Shown piece after piece: positions 8,207 through 15,994 of a stretch of 64,000 nt of DNA. This stretch comes from JBDTSW01 sp963758845 (lineage in GTDB: Bacteria > Actinomycetota > Thermoleophilia > Solirubrobacterales > 70-9): positions 868,001 through 932,000 of the forward strand of contig CAVWWX010000002.1 of assembly GCA_963758845.1 (NCBI GenBank), in the 5' to 3' direction. Under the pieces are notes generated by a model. The model was not told where the DNA came from and made no database searches. It saw nothing but the letters and a program-made list of their open reading frames with translations. Positions within the stretch are counted from its first letter, which is position 1. Each line of letters opens with the position of its first letter. A program made the translations under genes and the position numbers.

Positions 8207-8886
8207 CCGTCCGCGACCCGGTGGCCGTGATCGCCTCTCAGCTCTCACCAAGCCAGCACTCCGAGCGCCTCGCGCTCTACGTCGCCCTGGGCGACAGCTT
8301 CACCGCCGGCACCGGCGCGGCCGACGGCCGCGCCTGGCCCGAGCTGCTGGCTGACGGCCTGCGCGAGCACCACCCCTCGCTGGATCTCAGGAACCTCGCG
8401 GTCGAGGGAGCGACGAGCGACGAGGTCGCCGAGCAGGTGCCCGAGGCGATCGAGCTGGAGCCCGACCTCGTGACCGTGGTCTGCGGCGCCAACGACGTGC
8501 TGCGCTCGACGCGCCCCGACCCCGAGCGCTACGCGGCCAACCTGGCGCTGATCCTCGGCCGTCTGCGCGTCGCGCTGCCCGGCACGCGGATCGCGACGGC
8601 CACCTCGCCCGAGGGGTGGGACTTCCTGCCGGTCGGCCCGCGGACGCGCCGGCGGATCGAGGAGGGCGTCCAGGAGTGCAACGAGATCACCCGCGGGATG
8701 GCGAGCCTCCTGGGAGTGCCCTGCCTGGAGGTGGCCGGCCATCCGGGCCTGAGCAACGCCAAGAACTTCAGCGACGACGGGCTGCACCCGTCGACCCTCG
8801 GTCACACGCACGCCGCCGATGGGTTCGCCCTGCTGCTGCGCGAGCGAATGGGAATCGAGACCGGCGACACAGGAGGAGAGAGATGA
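8203..8886 (+). CDS. SGNH/GDSL-type hydrolase
   Basis: Esterase or lipase-like protein, 227 aa. Block I GDSFTAG holds the nucleophile Ser (about residue 30), block II Gly is in LAVEGAT, block III is GANDV, and block V is DDGLHPS with the Asp-His pair. No signal peptide is apparent, so it probably acts inside the cell. Overlaps of 4 nt on both sides place it firmly in the fatty-acid operon. An acyl-thioesterase or deacylase role is possible but not shown by the sequence. Confidence 0.8.
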   Translation: MTVRDPVAVIASQLSPSQHSERLALYVALGDSFTAGTGAADGRAWPELLADGLREHHPSLDLRNLAVEGATSDEVAEQVPEAIELEPDLVTVVCGANDVLRSTRPDPERYAANLALILGRLRVALPGTRIATATSPEGWDFLPVGPRTRRRIEEGVQECNEITRGMASLLGVPCLEVAGHPGLSNAKNFSDDGLHPSTLGHTHAADGFALLLRERMGIETGDTGGER

Positions 8887-9392
8887 GCACCAATGGCACC
8901 GCGACCGCCCCCGCCCCCACCGGGGCCCCGCCCGACCCGGGCCGGGAGCTGACCACGCGCGGGCGCACCATCACCGAGTCCGACCTGGTCTCGTTCTCGT
9001 CGCTCACGGGCGACTGGCACCCCCAGCACGCCGACGCCGAGTGGGCGGCCGAGGGCCGCTTCGGCGAGCGCGTCGCCCACGGGATGATGGTGATCTCCTA
9101 CGCGGTCGGGCTGATGCCGTTCGACCCCGAGCGGGTCGTCGCCCTGCGCGGCCTGGACTCGGTCAGCTTCAAGCGCCCCGTTGCGATCGGCGACACGATC
9201 CGCGTCCACAGCCGCATCGACTCGGTCCGCGAGCTCGACGGCGAGCACTCGCTGGTCGCGTTCGCCTGGCGGATCCTCAATCAGGACGACCGCGTGGTCG
9301 CCCGGGCGAAGGTCGAGGCCCTGTGGCGCGGGGTGGCCGCCGAGGCCGAGACCCAGGAGAACGAGCTCGTCTCCAACACGGTGCTGCTGTGA
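8883..9392 (+). CDS. MaoC-like hot-dog dehydratase (candidate 3-hydroxyacyl-ACP dehydratase)
   Basis: 169-aa hot-dog protein. The hydratase signature is present in the form GDWHPQHAD (catalytic Asp/His pair, about residues 43-50) followed by FGERVAHGMM. The N-terminal ~18 residues are Pro/Ala-rich. ATG 8883 follows AGGAGGAGAG. No fabZ or fabA is in the operon, and this gene lies just before fabI, so by position it probably supplies the dehydration step of fatty-acid elongation, as HadAB-type proteins do in mycobacteria. The substrate is inferred. Confidence 0.8.
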   Translation: MSTNGTATAPAPTGAPPDPGRELTTRGRTITESDLVSFSSLTGDWHPQHADAEWAAEGRFGERVAHGMMVISYAVGLMPFDPERVVALRGLDSVSFKRPVAIGDTIRVHSRIDSVRELDGEHSLVAFAWRILNQDDRVVARAKVEALWRGVAAEAETQENELVSNTVLL

Positions 9393-10214
9393 TCCTCGAG
9401 GGCAAGCGACTGGTGGTCACCGGCGTCATCAACCGGCACTCGATCGCCTACTCGATCGCCGAGCGGGCGCAGGAGCAGGGCGCCGAGATCGTGCTGACCA
9501 GCTTTGGCCGGGCGCGGCGGATGACCGAGCGTGCCGCGAAGCGGCTGCCCGATCCGCCCGACGTCCTCGAGCTGGACGTAAACGACGACGAGCACCTGGC
9601 GGCTTTGGCGAAGGAGCTGTCGGGGCGCTGGCCGCGCGTCGATGGCGCTGTCCACGCGATCGCCCACGCTCCCGCTGACGCCCTTGGCGGCCAGTTCGTC
9701 GCGGCCCCGCGCGAGAGCGCGACGGTCGCGTTCGAGACGAGCGCCTACTCGCTGAAGCGCGCTCGCCGGCGCACTGGCGCCCCTGATGCGCAGCGAGAAC
9801 GGCGCCGCGCCGGCCAGGTCGGCGATCGTGGGCCTGGACTTCGACGCGTCGGTCGCCTGGCCGGCGTACGACTGGATGGGCGTCGCGAAGGCGGCCCTTG
9901 AGTCGGTGGCCCGCTACCTGGCACGCGACCTCGGCGCCGACGGGACCCGGGTGAACCTCGTCTCGGCCGGCCCGATCTCAACTCCGGCCGCCTCCGGGAT
10001 CCCTGGGTTCGACGAGCTGGCGGGGGTGTGGGACGCCCGCGCCCCGCTGGGATGGGACCGTGCCGACGCGACGCCCGTGGCCGATGCGGTGACGTTCCTG
10101 CTGTCCGACCTCGCCCGCGGCATCAGCGGCGAGATCCTCCACGTCGACGGCGGCGTGCACGCCGTCGGGGCCGGGATCGCCGAGGCGCGGGACGCCGCAA
10201 AGACCCCGGATTGA
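9389..10214 (+). CDS. fabI: Enoyl-ACP reductase, interrupted by a +1 frameshift
   Basis: Last step of the elongation cycle. GTG 9389 overlaps the MaoC stop and gives the FabI/InhA N-terminus (VVTGVINRHSIAYSIA). The frame breaks near base 9758 (an extra C in CTG-AAG-C-GCG-CTC) and resumes in the next frame with the catalytic Tyr-x6-Lys (YDWMGVAK), GPISTPAASGI and the C-terminal ILHVDGG. Rejoined length is about 274 aa, normal. As in fabD the break is one extra base within an otherwise perfect gene, so an assembly indel is suspected. Confidence 0.85.
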
Positions 10215-10223
10215 ACGGGGTCT
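10201..10223 (+). terminator. Hairpin at the end of the fatty-acid operon
   Basis: AGACCCCG, 7-nt loop, CGGGGTCT: perfect 8-bp arms spanning the fabI stop codon. No T-run follows, so it may be a weak or Rho-assisted terminator. Confidence 0.4.
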
Positions 10224-10260
10224 GGCTACATTCCGCCGGGTTTCGGGTAAGAATCCCGGG

Positions 10261-11373
10261 ATGAAATCTGGCTCGCTAACGCGGGCCGGGGCCGACGACC
10301 TCCGGGGCAGGGAGGGGGAAAGGTTCACGAGCGCCTACCTGGCGCCCGTGGCGATCGCGGCCATCGGTCTCGTCTGGATGCTTGTGATCGCGGCGGCGGA
10401 AGGACTTCCCCTGCGCGATCCCGACGCCCGGTATGTGGGCTCGCCGCTGGCCCTCATCGGGCTGATCGTGGGGATCTTCATGGTTCTCGACGTGCTGCCG
10501 CGGGCCTGGCGCGCAAGCCGCTCCGAGGGCCGGCGTTACCTCCGCGCCGCCGCGTCCATCTTCAAGGAGCGCTGGTGGGGGACCCGCGGGGCGGTCGTCG
10601 TGATCAGCCTGATCTCCTTCTACGTCACCTACCTTGCCTACCGGAACCTGAAGAGCTTCATGCCGTTTGTCAACGGCGCCAACCACGACCAGGCGCTGCT
10701 CGACGCCGAGCGCTGGTTCTTCTTCGGCAGCGACCCGGCGACGATCCTCCACGACATCCTCGGCACCGGCGCGATCGCCCATGTGCTCTCGTTCTTCTAC
10801 CTCGGCTTCCTCACCTTCGTGCCGCTCTCGATCGGCTTCGCGCTGATCTGGTCGAGCCGGATCCGGGTCGGCGTCTGGTACGTCACGACGCTCTCGATCT
10901 GCTGGCTCCTGGGGGCCCTGTCCTACTACCTGGTGCCGGCGCTGGGCCCCGTCTACGCCGAGAAGACGCTGTTCTACTCGCTGCCCGACACCGGTGTGTC
11001 GCGACTCCAGAACACCCTGTTCGACCATCGCGCCGAGGTGATGTTCGATCCCGGCGCGACGAGCGCCGTGCAGAGCATCGCCGCCTTCGCCTCGCTCCAC
11101 ATCGCGGTGGTGTTCGCGGCAGCGCTGCTGGCTCAGCTGGCCGGAGCTCCGCGCCTCCTGCGGGTCTCGCTGTGGACCTTCCTCGGACTGACGGGCGTCG
11201 CGACCATCTACTTCGGCTGGCACTACGTGATCGACGACGTCGCGGGCCTCTTGATCGGCGCCGTGGCCGTCTACGCCGGCGCCCGCCTGACCGGGGTCGA
11301 GCTGAGCCCGCTGTGGCGCCGGGCCGGGCTGTGGGTCAGAGGGGCACGAGTGCCACGCAGGACATGGTCGTGA
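10261..11373 (+). CDS. PAP2-family membrane phosphatase/transferase
   Basis: 370-aa integral membrane protein with about six hydrophobic segments. The C-terminal half carries PAP2 features: SLHIAVVFAAAL (catalytic His region) and GWHYVIDDVAGLLIG (second catalytic His and Asp). This layout resembles the PAP2_3 group, which includes inositol-phosphate transferases and lipid phosphatases. It overlaps by 10 nt a CDP-alcohol phosphatidyltransferase, so the pair probably acts in phospholipid head-group chemistry. The exact substrate is not visible. Confidence 0.72.
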   Translation: MKSGSLTRAGADDLRGREGERFTSAYLAPVAIAAIGLVWMLVIAAAEGLPLRDPDARYVGSPLALIGLIVGIFMVLDVLPRAWRASRSEGRRYLRAAASIFKERWWGTRGAVVVISLISFYVTYLAYRNLKSFMPFVNGANHDQALLDAERWFFFGSDPATILHDILGTGAIAHVLSFFYLGFLTFVPLSIGFALIWSSRIRVGVWYVTTLSICWLLGALSYYLVPALGPVYAEKTLFYSLPDTGVSRLQNTLFDHRAEVMFDPGATSAVQSIAAFASLHIAVVFAAALLAQLAGAPRLLRVSLWTFLGLTGVATIYFGWHYVIDDVAGLLIGAVAVYAGARLTGVELSPLWRRAGLWVRGARVPRRTWS

Positions 11374-11912
11374 ACCTTCCCAACGGCCTCACGGTCGGGC
11401 GCATGTGCCTGACGCCCGCGCTGGTGATCCTCCTCGCCGGGGGCGCGTGGGGGCCGGCCCTGGCGGTCTTCATCGTCGCGATGGCGACCGACGCGCTCGA
11501 CGGCTACCTGGCGCGCTCGCGCGGGCTCGAGACCGACTTCGGCAAGCTCATGGACCCGATTGCCGACAAGCTGCTGACAGGGGCCGCCTTCGTCTGCCTC
11601 GCGGCGATCGAGCGCATCGACCCGTGGGCGGTCGCCTTGATCCTCACCCGTGAGGTGGCGGTGAGCGGCATCCGCCTGGTGGCTCGCCGCCAGGGCGTCG
11701 TGATCAGCGCCAACCGCCTCGGCAAGGCGAAGACGGTGGTGCAGACGGTGGCGATCATCGTGCTGATCGTCGCCGGCGACCCGGCCGCGGCCTGGATCCA
11801 GGCGCTTGTCGCCCTGACCGTGGCGATCACGGTCGTCTCGGGCCTTGCGTACGCGGTGTCGTACTACGGCGGGCGTCGAGCCCCCGTCCCTTCGGCCTCC
11901 TCGGCCGGCTGA
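11364..11912 (+). CDS. pgsA: CDP-alcohol phosphatidyltransferase, PgsA-like
   Basis: 182-aa membrane enzyme joining a CDP-diacylglycerol to an alcohol. The diagnostic motif D-x2-D-G-x2-A-R-x8-G-x3-D-x3-D is present (DALDGYLARSR, then GKLMDPIADK). Start MVVNLPNGLTVGR matches the start of phosphatidylglycerolphosphate synthases. Four to five hydrophobic stretches follow. ATG 11364 lies inside the PAP2 gene. PgsA is the best guess; other members of the family use inositol phosphate or other alcohols. Confidence 0.8.
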   Translation: MVVNLPNGLTVGRMCLTPALVILLAGGAWGPALAVFIVAMATDALDGYLARSRGLETDFGKLMDPIADKLLTGAAFVCLAAIERIDPWAVALILTREVAVSGIRLVARRQGVVISANRLGKAKTVVQTVAIIVLIVAGDPAAAWIQALVALTVAITVVSGLAYAVSYYGGRRAPVPSASSAG

Positions 11913-11952
11913 TCGAGGGGCGGCCCGCGGCGGGTCGCCAGAATCACCGGTG

Positions 11953-13536
11953 ATGCACACCGAGCTCGCCCTCCTCGTGATCCTGGCGGCGGTCGTCGCG
12001 CTGCTGCTCTTGGCCCAGTTCGCCCGCGTGCCGTACCCGATCATGCTCGTGATCGGCGGGCTTGGGCTGGGCCTCGTCCCGGGGATCCCGGACGTCGAGC
12101 TCGAGCCCGAGGTGGTGCTGCTCGTGATCCTGCCCCCGCTGCTCTACGCGGCGGCCTTCTTCACGCCCCTGCGCGAGCTGCGTCGCAACATCAGGCCGGT
12201 CGGGCTGCTGGCCATTGGGCTGGTGCTGGCGACCATGGTCGCGGTCGCGGCCGCGGCCCACGGCCTGCTGGGGTTCGGCTGGGCCGAGTCGTTCGTGCTG
12301 GGAGCGATCGTCTCGCCGACCGATCCGGTCGCGGCAACCGCGATCGCTCGCCGGCTTGGCGTGCCGGGGCGGATCGTGACGATCGTCGAGGGCGAGTCCC
12401 TGATCAACGACGGAACGGCGCTGGTCGCCTACCGGTTCGCCGTGGCCGCCGTCGTCACCGGGAGCTTCAGCCTGGTGGAGGCGAGCGGCGAGTTCGTCGT
12501 CAGCGCCCTTGGCGGCATCGCGATCGGCATCGCGATCGGCGCCGCCGTCGCGGCTGTCAGGCGGCGACTGAACAACCCGCCCGTGGAGGTGACGATCGCG
12601 CTCTTTACCGCCTACTTCGCCTACCTGCCGGCCGAGGCCGTCGGCGCCTCGGGCGTCCTGGCCGCGGTCACCGTGGGCATCTACATGGGCCGCCTCACGT
12701 CCCAGCTGACCACGGCCACCACTCGGATCCAGGGCGAGGCCGTCTGGGAGATCGTCGTCTTCCTCATGAACTCCGCGCTCTTCGTGCTGGTCGGGCTCCA
12801 GCTCCCGGCGATCCTCGACGCGGTCGAGGGCCAGGCCCGGGCCGACCTGTTCTTCGACGGCGCCCTGATCGCCGGCACGGTGATCGCGGTTCGGATGGCA
12901 TGGGTCTTCCCGTTCACCTACATCCCGCGCCTGCTGTTCCGCCGCGTGCGCGAGCGCGACCCGTCGCCGCCGTGGCAGCACACGCTGCTGGTGGCCTGGA
13001 CGGGCATGCGGGGCGCGGTCTCGCTGGCGGCGGCGCTCGCCCTGCCGCTCACGATCGACGGTGGCGGTGCGTTCCCCGAGCGCGGGACGATCATCTTCCT
13101 GACCTTCGCCGTCATCCTCGGCACGCTGCTGCTCCAGGGCCTCACCCTGCCCCTGTTGATCCGGGCGCTCGGGGTCGACGACCGCGACGAGGCGCTTGAG
13201 CGCGAGGAGGACAAGGCCCGGCTGGCCGCCGCCGAGGGCGCGCTGTCGCGGATCGACGAGCTGGTCTCCGAGGACTGGGTGCGCGAGGACACCGCCGAGC
13301 GGGTGCGCGGCGTCTACCGCTACCGCCAGCGGCGCTTCGGCGCCCGCTTCGATGTCGACGGCGACGTCGACGGCATCGAGGATCGAAGCGAGGCCTACCA
13401 GCGCCTCGTCCGCGAACTGCTGGACGCCCAGCGCGCCGTCCTGGTCGAGATGCGCGACTCGGGCAAGATCAACGACGACGTCCTGCGCCGGATTCAGCGC
13501 GAGCTCGACCACGAGGACTCCCGCCTGGAGATCTGA
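11953..13536 (+). CDS. Na+/H+ antiporter, CPA1 family
   Basis: 527-aa secondary transporter. About 12 hydrophobic segments fill residues 1-420. The ion-binding region has SPTDPVAATAI and EGESLINDGTALV, both typical of CPA1 (NhaP/NHE-like) exchangers, and TGMRGAVSLAAALALP follows further on. The last ~110 residues are a hydrophilic, charged tail, as in the NhaP-type with cytosolic regulation. GTG 11950 is an alternative start directly before ATG 11953. It is transcribed alone, 40 nt after the phosphatidyltransferase. Confidence 0.88.
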   Translation: MHTELALLVILAAVVALLLLAQFARVPYPIMLVIGGLGLGLVPGIPDVELEPEVVLLVILPPLLYAAAFFTPLRELRRNIRPVGLLAIGLVLATMVAVAAAAHGLLGFGWAESFVLGAIVSPTDPVAATAIARRLGVPGRIVTIVEGESLINDGTALVAYRFAVAAVVTGSFSLVEASGEFVVSALGGIAIGIAIGAAVAAVRRRLNNPPVEVTIALFTAYFAYLPAEAVGASGVLAAVTVGIYMGRLTSQLTTATTRIQGEAVWEIVVFLMNSALFVLVGLQLPAILDAVEGQARADLFFDGALIAGTVIAVRMAWVFPFTYIPRLLFRRVRERDPSPPWQHTLLVAWTGMRGAVSLAAALALPLTIDGGGAFPERGTIIFLTFAVILGTLLLQGLTLPLLIRALGVDDRDEALEREEDKARLAAAEGALSRIDELVSEDWVREDTAERVRGVYRYRQRRFGARFDVDGDVDGIEDRSEAYQRLVRELLDAQRAVLVEMRDSGKINDDVLRRIQRELDHEDSRLEI

Positions 13537-13568
13537 GTGCGTCGCCCGCCGCTGGGTAGCCGGGTGGC

Positions 13569-13904
13569 GTGAGCAGGCTTCGTTACCTGAATCCGTTTCG
13601 CCTCCGTGCAGTGGCCCGCGACGTGCGGCGCGCGGCTGGCGGCGGAGGCCCAAAGCTCCTCAGGCTCACGCATGTCTGCCAGCCCCGGGGGGTAATCGTC
13701 CCTAGCGCCGAGCTCGAGTTCGAAGTCGTTTCGCGCGACTCGCGCGTCACGAGGTTCAGGACCGCGCTCCCGGTGCCGTGGCCACTCGCCTGGGGATACC
13801 GCCTGGCCCGCGTCCTCCGCGTCCCGATGGTCTCCGAGATCGACCACGACGAGCGCATCGGCTGGGGCCTGCCCTTGCCGCGCGTGCCGGGGCTTGGGCG
13901 CTAG
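13569..13904 (+). CDS. Hypothetical protein, 111 aa
   Basis: Unrecognised small basic protein starting at GTG 13569. No signal peptide or membrane segment is clear; one mildly hydrophobic stretch lies near residues 65-82 (ALPVPWPLAWGYRLARVL). It follows the antiporter by 32 nt and ends 1 nt before the stop of the convergent exonuclease-type gene, so it fills the gap exactly, which supports it being real. No function proposed. Confidence 0.5.
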   Translation: MSRLRYLNPFRLRAVARDVRRAAGGGGPKLLRLTHVCQPRGVIVPSAELEFEVVSRDSRVTRFRTALPVPWPLAWGYRLARVLRVPMVSEIDHDERIGWGLPLPRVPGLGR

Positions 13905-13905
13905 C

Positions 13906-14685
13906 TCATACCTCCGGCTCGAACAGGGCCTCCATCGCCGAGTGGTCGCTGAGGCCCGCCTCGCGCCAGCCGTGAATGTAGTCGCACAGCACCGCGCGCA
14001 GCCCGGCTGACGCCAGCACGTGATCCAGGCGGTGGGCCGAGCGGCGCAGGTTGCGGGTGTTGAAGACCCAGGAGACGTCGCCACGCTCCCAGCCGTTCAG
14101 CTCGCGAAAGATGTCGCGCAGGCCCCAGTCGCGAAGGCCTTCGAGCAGCGAGCGCTCGGCCGTGTCCCAGCGGGCCTCGTGATCGGGGTGCTCGGGGGCG
14201 AAGGTCTCGATCTCGCCGGTCGTCCGCTCGGCGCGCGGCGTGTTCAGGTCCCCGCACAGGATGCGGTGACGGTCCGCGGGCCGGGCCAGGCGCTCGAACA
14301 GCGCCTCGCACGTCTCGACCTTGATCAGGCCGTTGCGCTGTGCGGGTGGGATGTGCGCGTTGTAAAGGTCGATCGGGCCCCAGGGCGAGTCGACCACCGC
14401 CGAGAGCACCCGCTCGGGCTGCGGGGCGCCGACCGCCGGCAACCCGGCTAGCGGCCAACGCGACGCCGTCAGGTTGAACAGGCGCCGGCCATTGCGGAAC
14501 TCGCCGGACTCCAGCGTGTGAGGCAGCCCATCAGCGGCGAGCGCCTGCCGCCACGGACCGGCGGTGCTGGGACGGACCTCCTGCAGGCAGACCAGGTCGG
14601 CCTCGCGCCGCCCGACCGCGGCCAGCTGGTCGCCGAGGAGCGTCGTCCGCCCGGCGACGTTCCAGGTGAGGAGCGTCAGCGACAT
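13906..14685 (-). CDS. Endonuclease/exonuclease/phosphatase (EEP) family hydrolase
   Basis: 259-aa metal-dependent phosphoesterase. Family motifs in order: LLTWNVAG at the N-terminus (Asn), LQEVRP (metal-binding Glu, about residue 38), NAHIPP, CGDLNTP (Asp-Asn), and the C-terminal SDHSAM (catalytic Asp-His). The ATG at 14685 gives a start typical of the family (MSLTLLTWN). Substrates range from DNA to phospholipids, so the target cannot be stated. It is divergent from the YbdK-type ligase gene, with 46 nt between starts. Confidence 0.82.
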   Translation of the reverse strand: MSLTLLTWNVAGRTTLLGDQLAAVGRREADLVCLQEVRPSTAGPWRQALAADGLPHTLESGEFRNGRRLFNLTASRWPLAGLPAVGAPQPERVLSAVVDSPWGPIDLYNAHIPPAQRNGLIKVETCEALFERLARPADRHRILCGDLNTPRAERTTGEIETFAPEHPDHEARWDTAERSLLEGLRDWGLRDIFRELNGWERGDVSWVFNTRNLRRSAHRLDHVLASAGLRAVLCDYIHGWREAGLSDHSAMEALFEPEV

Positions 14686-14731
14686 GGGGCCAGTGTGATT
14701 TATCCGTTCCCGCCCGGGAAGTAGTAATGGA

Positions 14732-15838
14732 ATGAGCACGCGGGTCATGGAAGCCCCGTGGCAGTCCAACTTCGGCACGGAGGCGGATTTCGCGCTGGGC
14801 ATCGAAGAGGAGCTGCTGCTGGTGGACGGCGAGAACCAGCTCGCCACGAGCAGCGCCGAGGTGCGCGAGGCGGCCGACCCCGACGAGGGCGAGGTCACCA
14901 GCGAGCTGTACCGGGCGATGGTCGAGACCCGCTCGGAGGTGTCGCGTAACGCGTCCGAGGCGATCCGGCACCTACGTTCCGTCCGCGCTGAGCTTCGCGA
15001 GTCGGAGGCGCGGATCATGGCGGTCGGGGTACACCCCAGCGCTGAACCCGGCGAGGCCGCGTTCGACGGCGCACGGCGCTACGCGGCGATCCAGGACTCG
15101 CTCCAGGGAGTCCTCCGAACCCCGATCTGCGGCCAGCACATCCACGTCGGGATGCCCGACTCCGAGACGGCCGTTCGCGCCTACAACGGGATCCGGACCC
15201 ACGTCCCGCTGTTGAACGCGCTCGCGGCCAACTCGCCCTACTGGTTCGGCGAGGACTCGGGCCTGGCCAGCTCGCGGACGGTGATCTTCCGCAGCTACCC
15301 GCGCGCCGCGATGGCGCCCGCGTTCGAGGACTACGACGACTTCGTCCGGGTCACGCGACAGGTCTGCGCGGCCGCCGGGATCGAGGACTACTCCCACATC
15401 TGGTGGGACGCCCGGATCCATCCGACCCTGGGGACGATCGAGCTCCGCGCCGCTGACACCCAGACGGAGTTGTGGCGCGCCGCCGCGCTCGGGGCGATGG
15501 TCCACTGCCTGGTCCGGGTCGAGGCAGACCGCTGGCAGGGCGAGATCCCCGCCCGCGAGGCGCTCGCCGAGTCCAGCTTCCAGGCCACGCGCCACGGTCT
15601 CGACGCCGAGCTGCTCGACCGCCACGCCGAGCCGGTCCCCGCGCGCGACCTCGCAAGCAGCGCGCTGGACGACTGCGCCGAGGTCGCGGGCGAGCTGGGC
15701 TGCGAGAAGGAGCTGGGCGACGTGCAGCGGATCCTGGACCTGGGGACCGGGGCGGAGGGCCAGCGCCGCGCCCACGCCGAGCTGGGCATGGAGGGGCTGC
15801 TGGACTGGCTCGTAGAGCGCAGCATGAGCCTCAACTAG
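14732..15838 (+). CDS. Carboxylate-amine ligase, GCS2/YbdK family
   Basis: 368-aa ATP-dependent ligase of the glutamate-cysteine ligase 2 group. Family marks: GIEEELLLVD near residue 24, GQHIHVGMPD near 136, and SHIWWDARIHPTLGTIELR near 220. These match YbdK-type enzymes with weak gamma-glutamylcysteine ligase activity and actinobacterial GshA/EgtA relatives. No glutathione or ergothioneine genes are nearby, so the natural product is open. Confidence 0.85.
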   Translation: MSTRVMEAPWQSNFGTEADFALGIEEELLLVDGENQLATSSAEVREAADPDEGEVTSELYRAMVETRSEVSRNASEAIRHLRSVRAELRESEARIMAVGVHPSAEPGEAAFDGARRYAAIQDSLQGVLRTPICGQHIHVGMPDSETAVRAYNGIRTHVPLLNALAANSPYWFGEDSGLASSRTVIFRSYPRAAMAPAFEDYDDFVRVTRQVCAAAGIEDYSHIWWDARIHPTLGTIELRAADTQTELWRAAALGAMVHCLVRVEADRWQGEIPAREALAESSFQATRHGLDAELLDRHAEPVPARDLASSALDDCAEVAGELGCEKELGDVQRILDLGTGAEGQRRAHAELGMEGLLDWLVERSMSLN

Positions 15839-15875
15839 CCAGCCTGCGGCGAAGTCCCTGCTAACGTCGCCGTCG

Positions 15876-15894
15876 ACGGACGATAGTCGTCCGT
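15876..15894 (+). promoter_or_regulatory. Hairpin ACGGACGA-TAG-TCGTCCGT in the helicase leader
   Basis: Perfect 8-bp stem with a 3-nt loop, about 100 nt upstream of the DEAD-box helicase start. It could end the preceding ligase transcript or shape a structured leader; no T-run follows. Confidence 0.35.
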
Positions 15895-15994
15895 GAGGTT
15901 TCGTCTCATTTCCGGTGCGCTCCAAGCGCGGTTCGGGTCAGTCGAACTCTCCGAATCGCCCCGCAGCCAGAGGCTGTGGAAGGAGTACACCCAT

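Noticed and set aside
11944..13653. 569-codon open frame on the minus strand over the antiporter gene
   Set aside because: Mirror of the CPA1 gene; composition is dominated by Arg, Gln, His and Asp, and no motif is recognisable.
13680..13698. CCCCGGGGGGTAA as a third copy of the ACCCCCC palindrome
   Set aside because: Only one arm matches, and it lies within a coding region.
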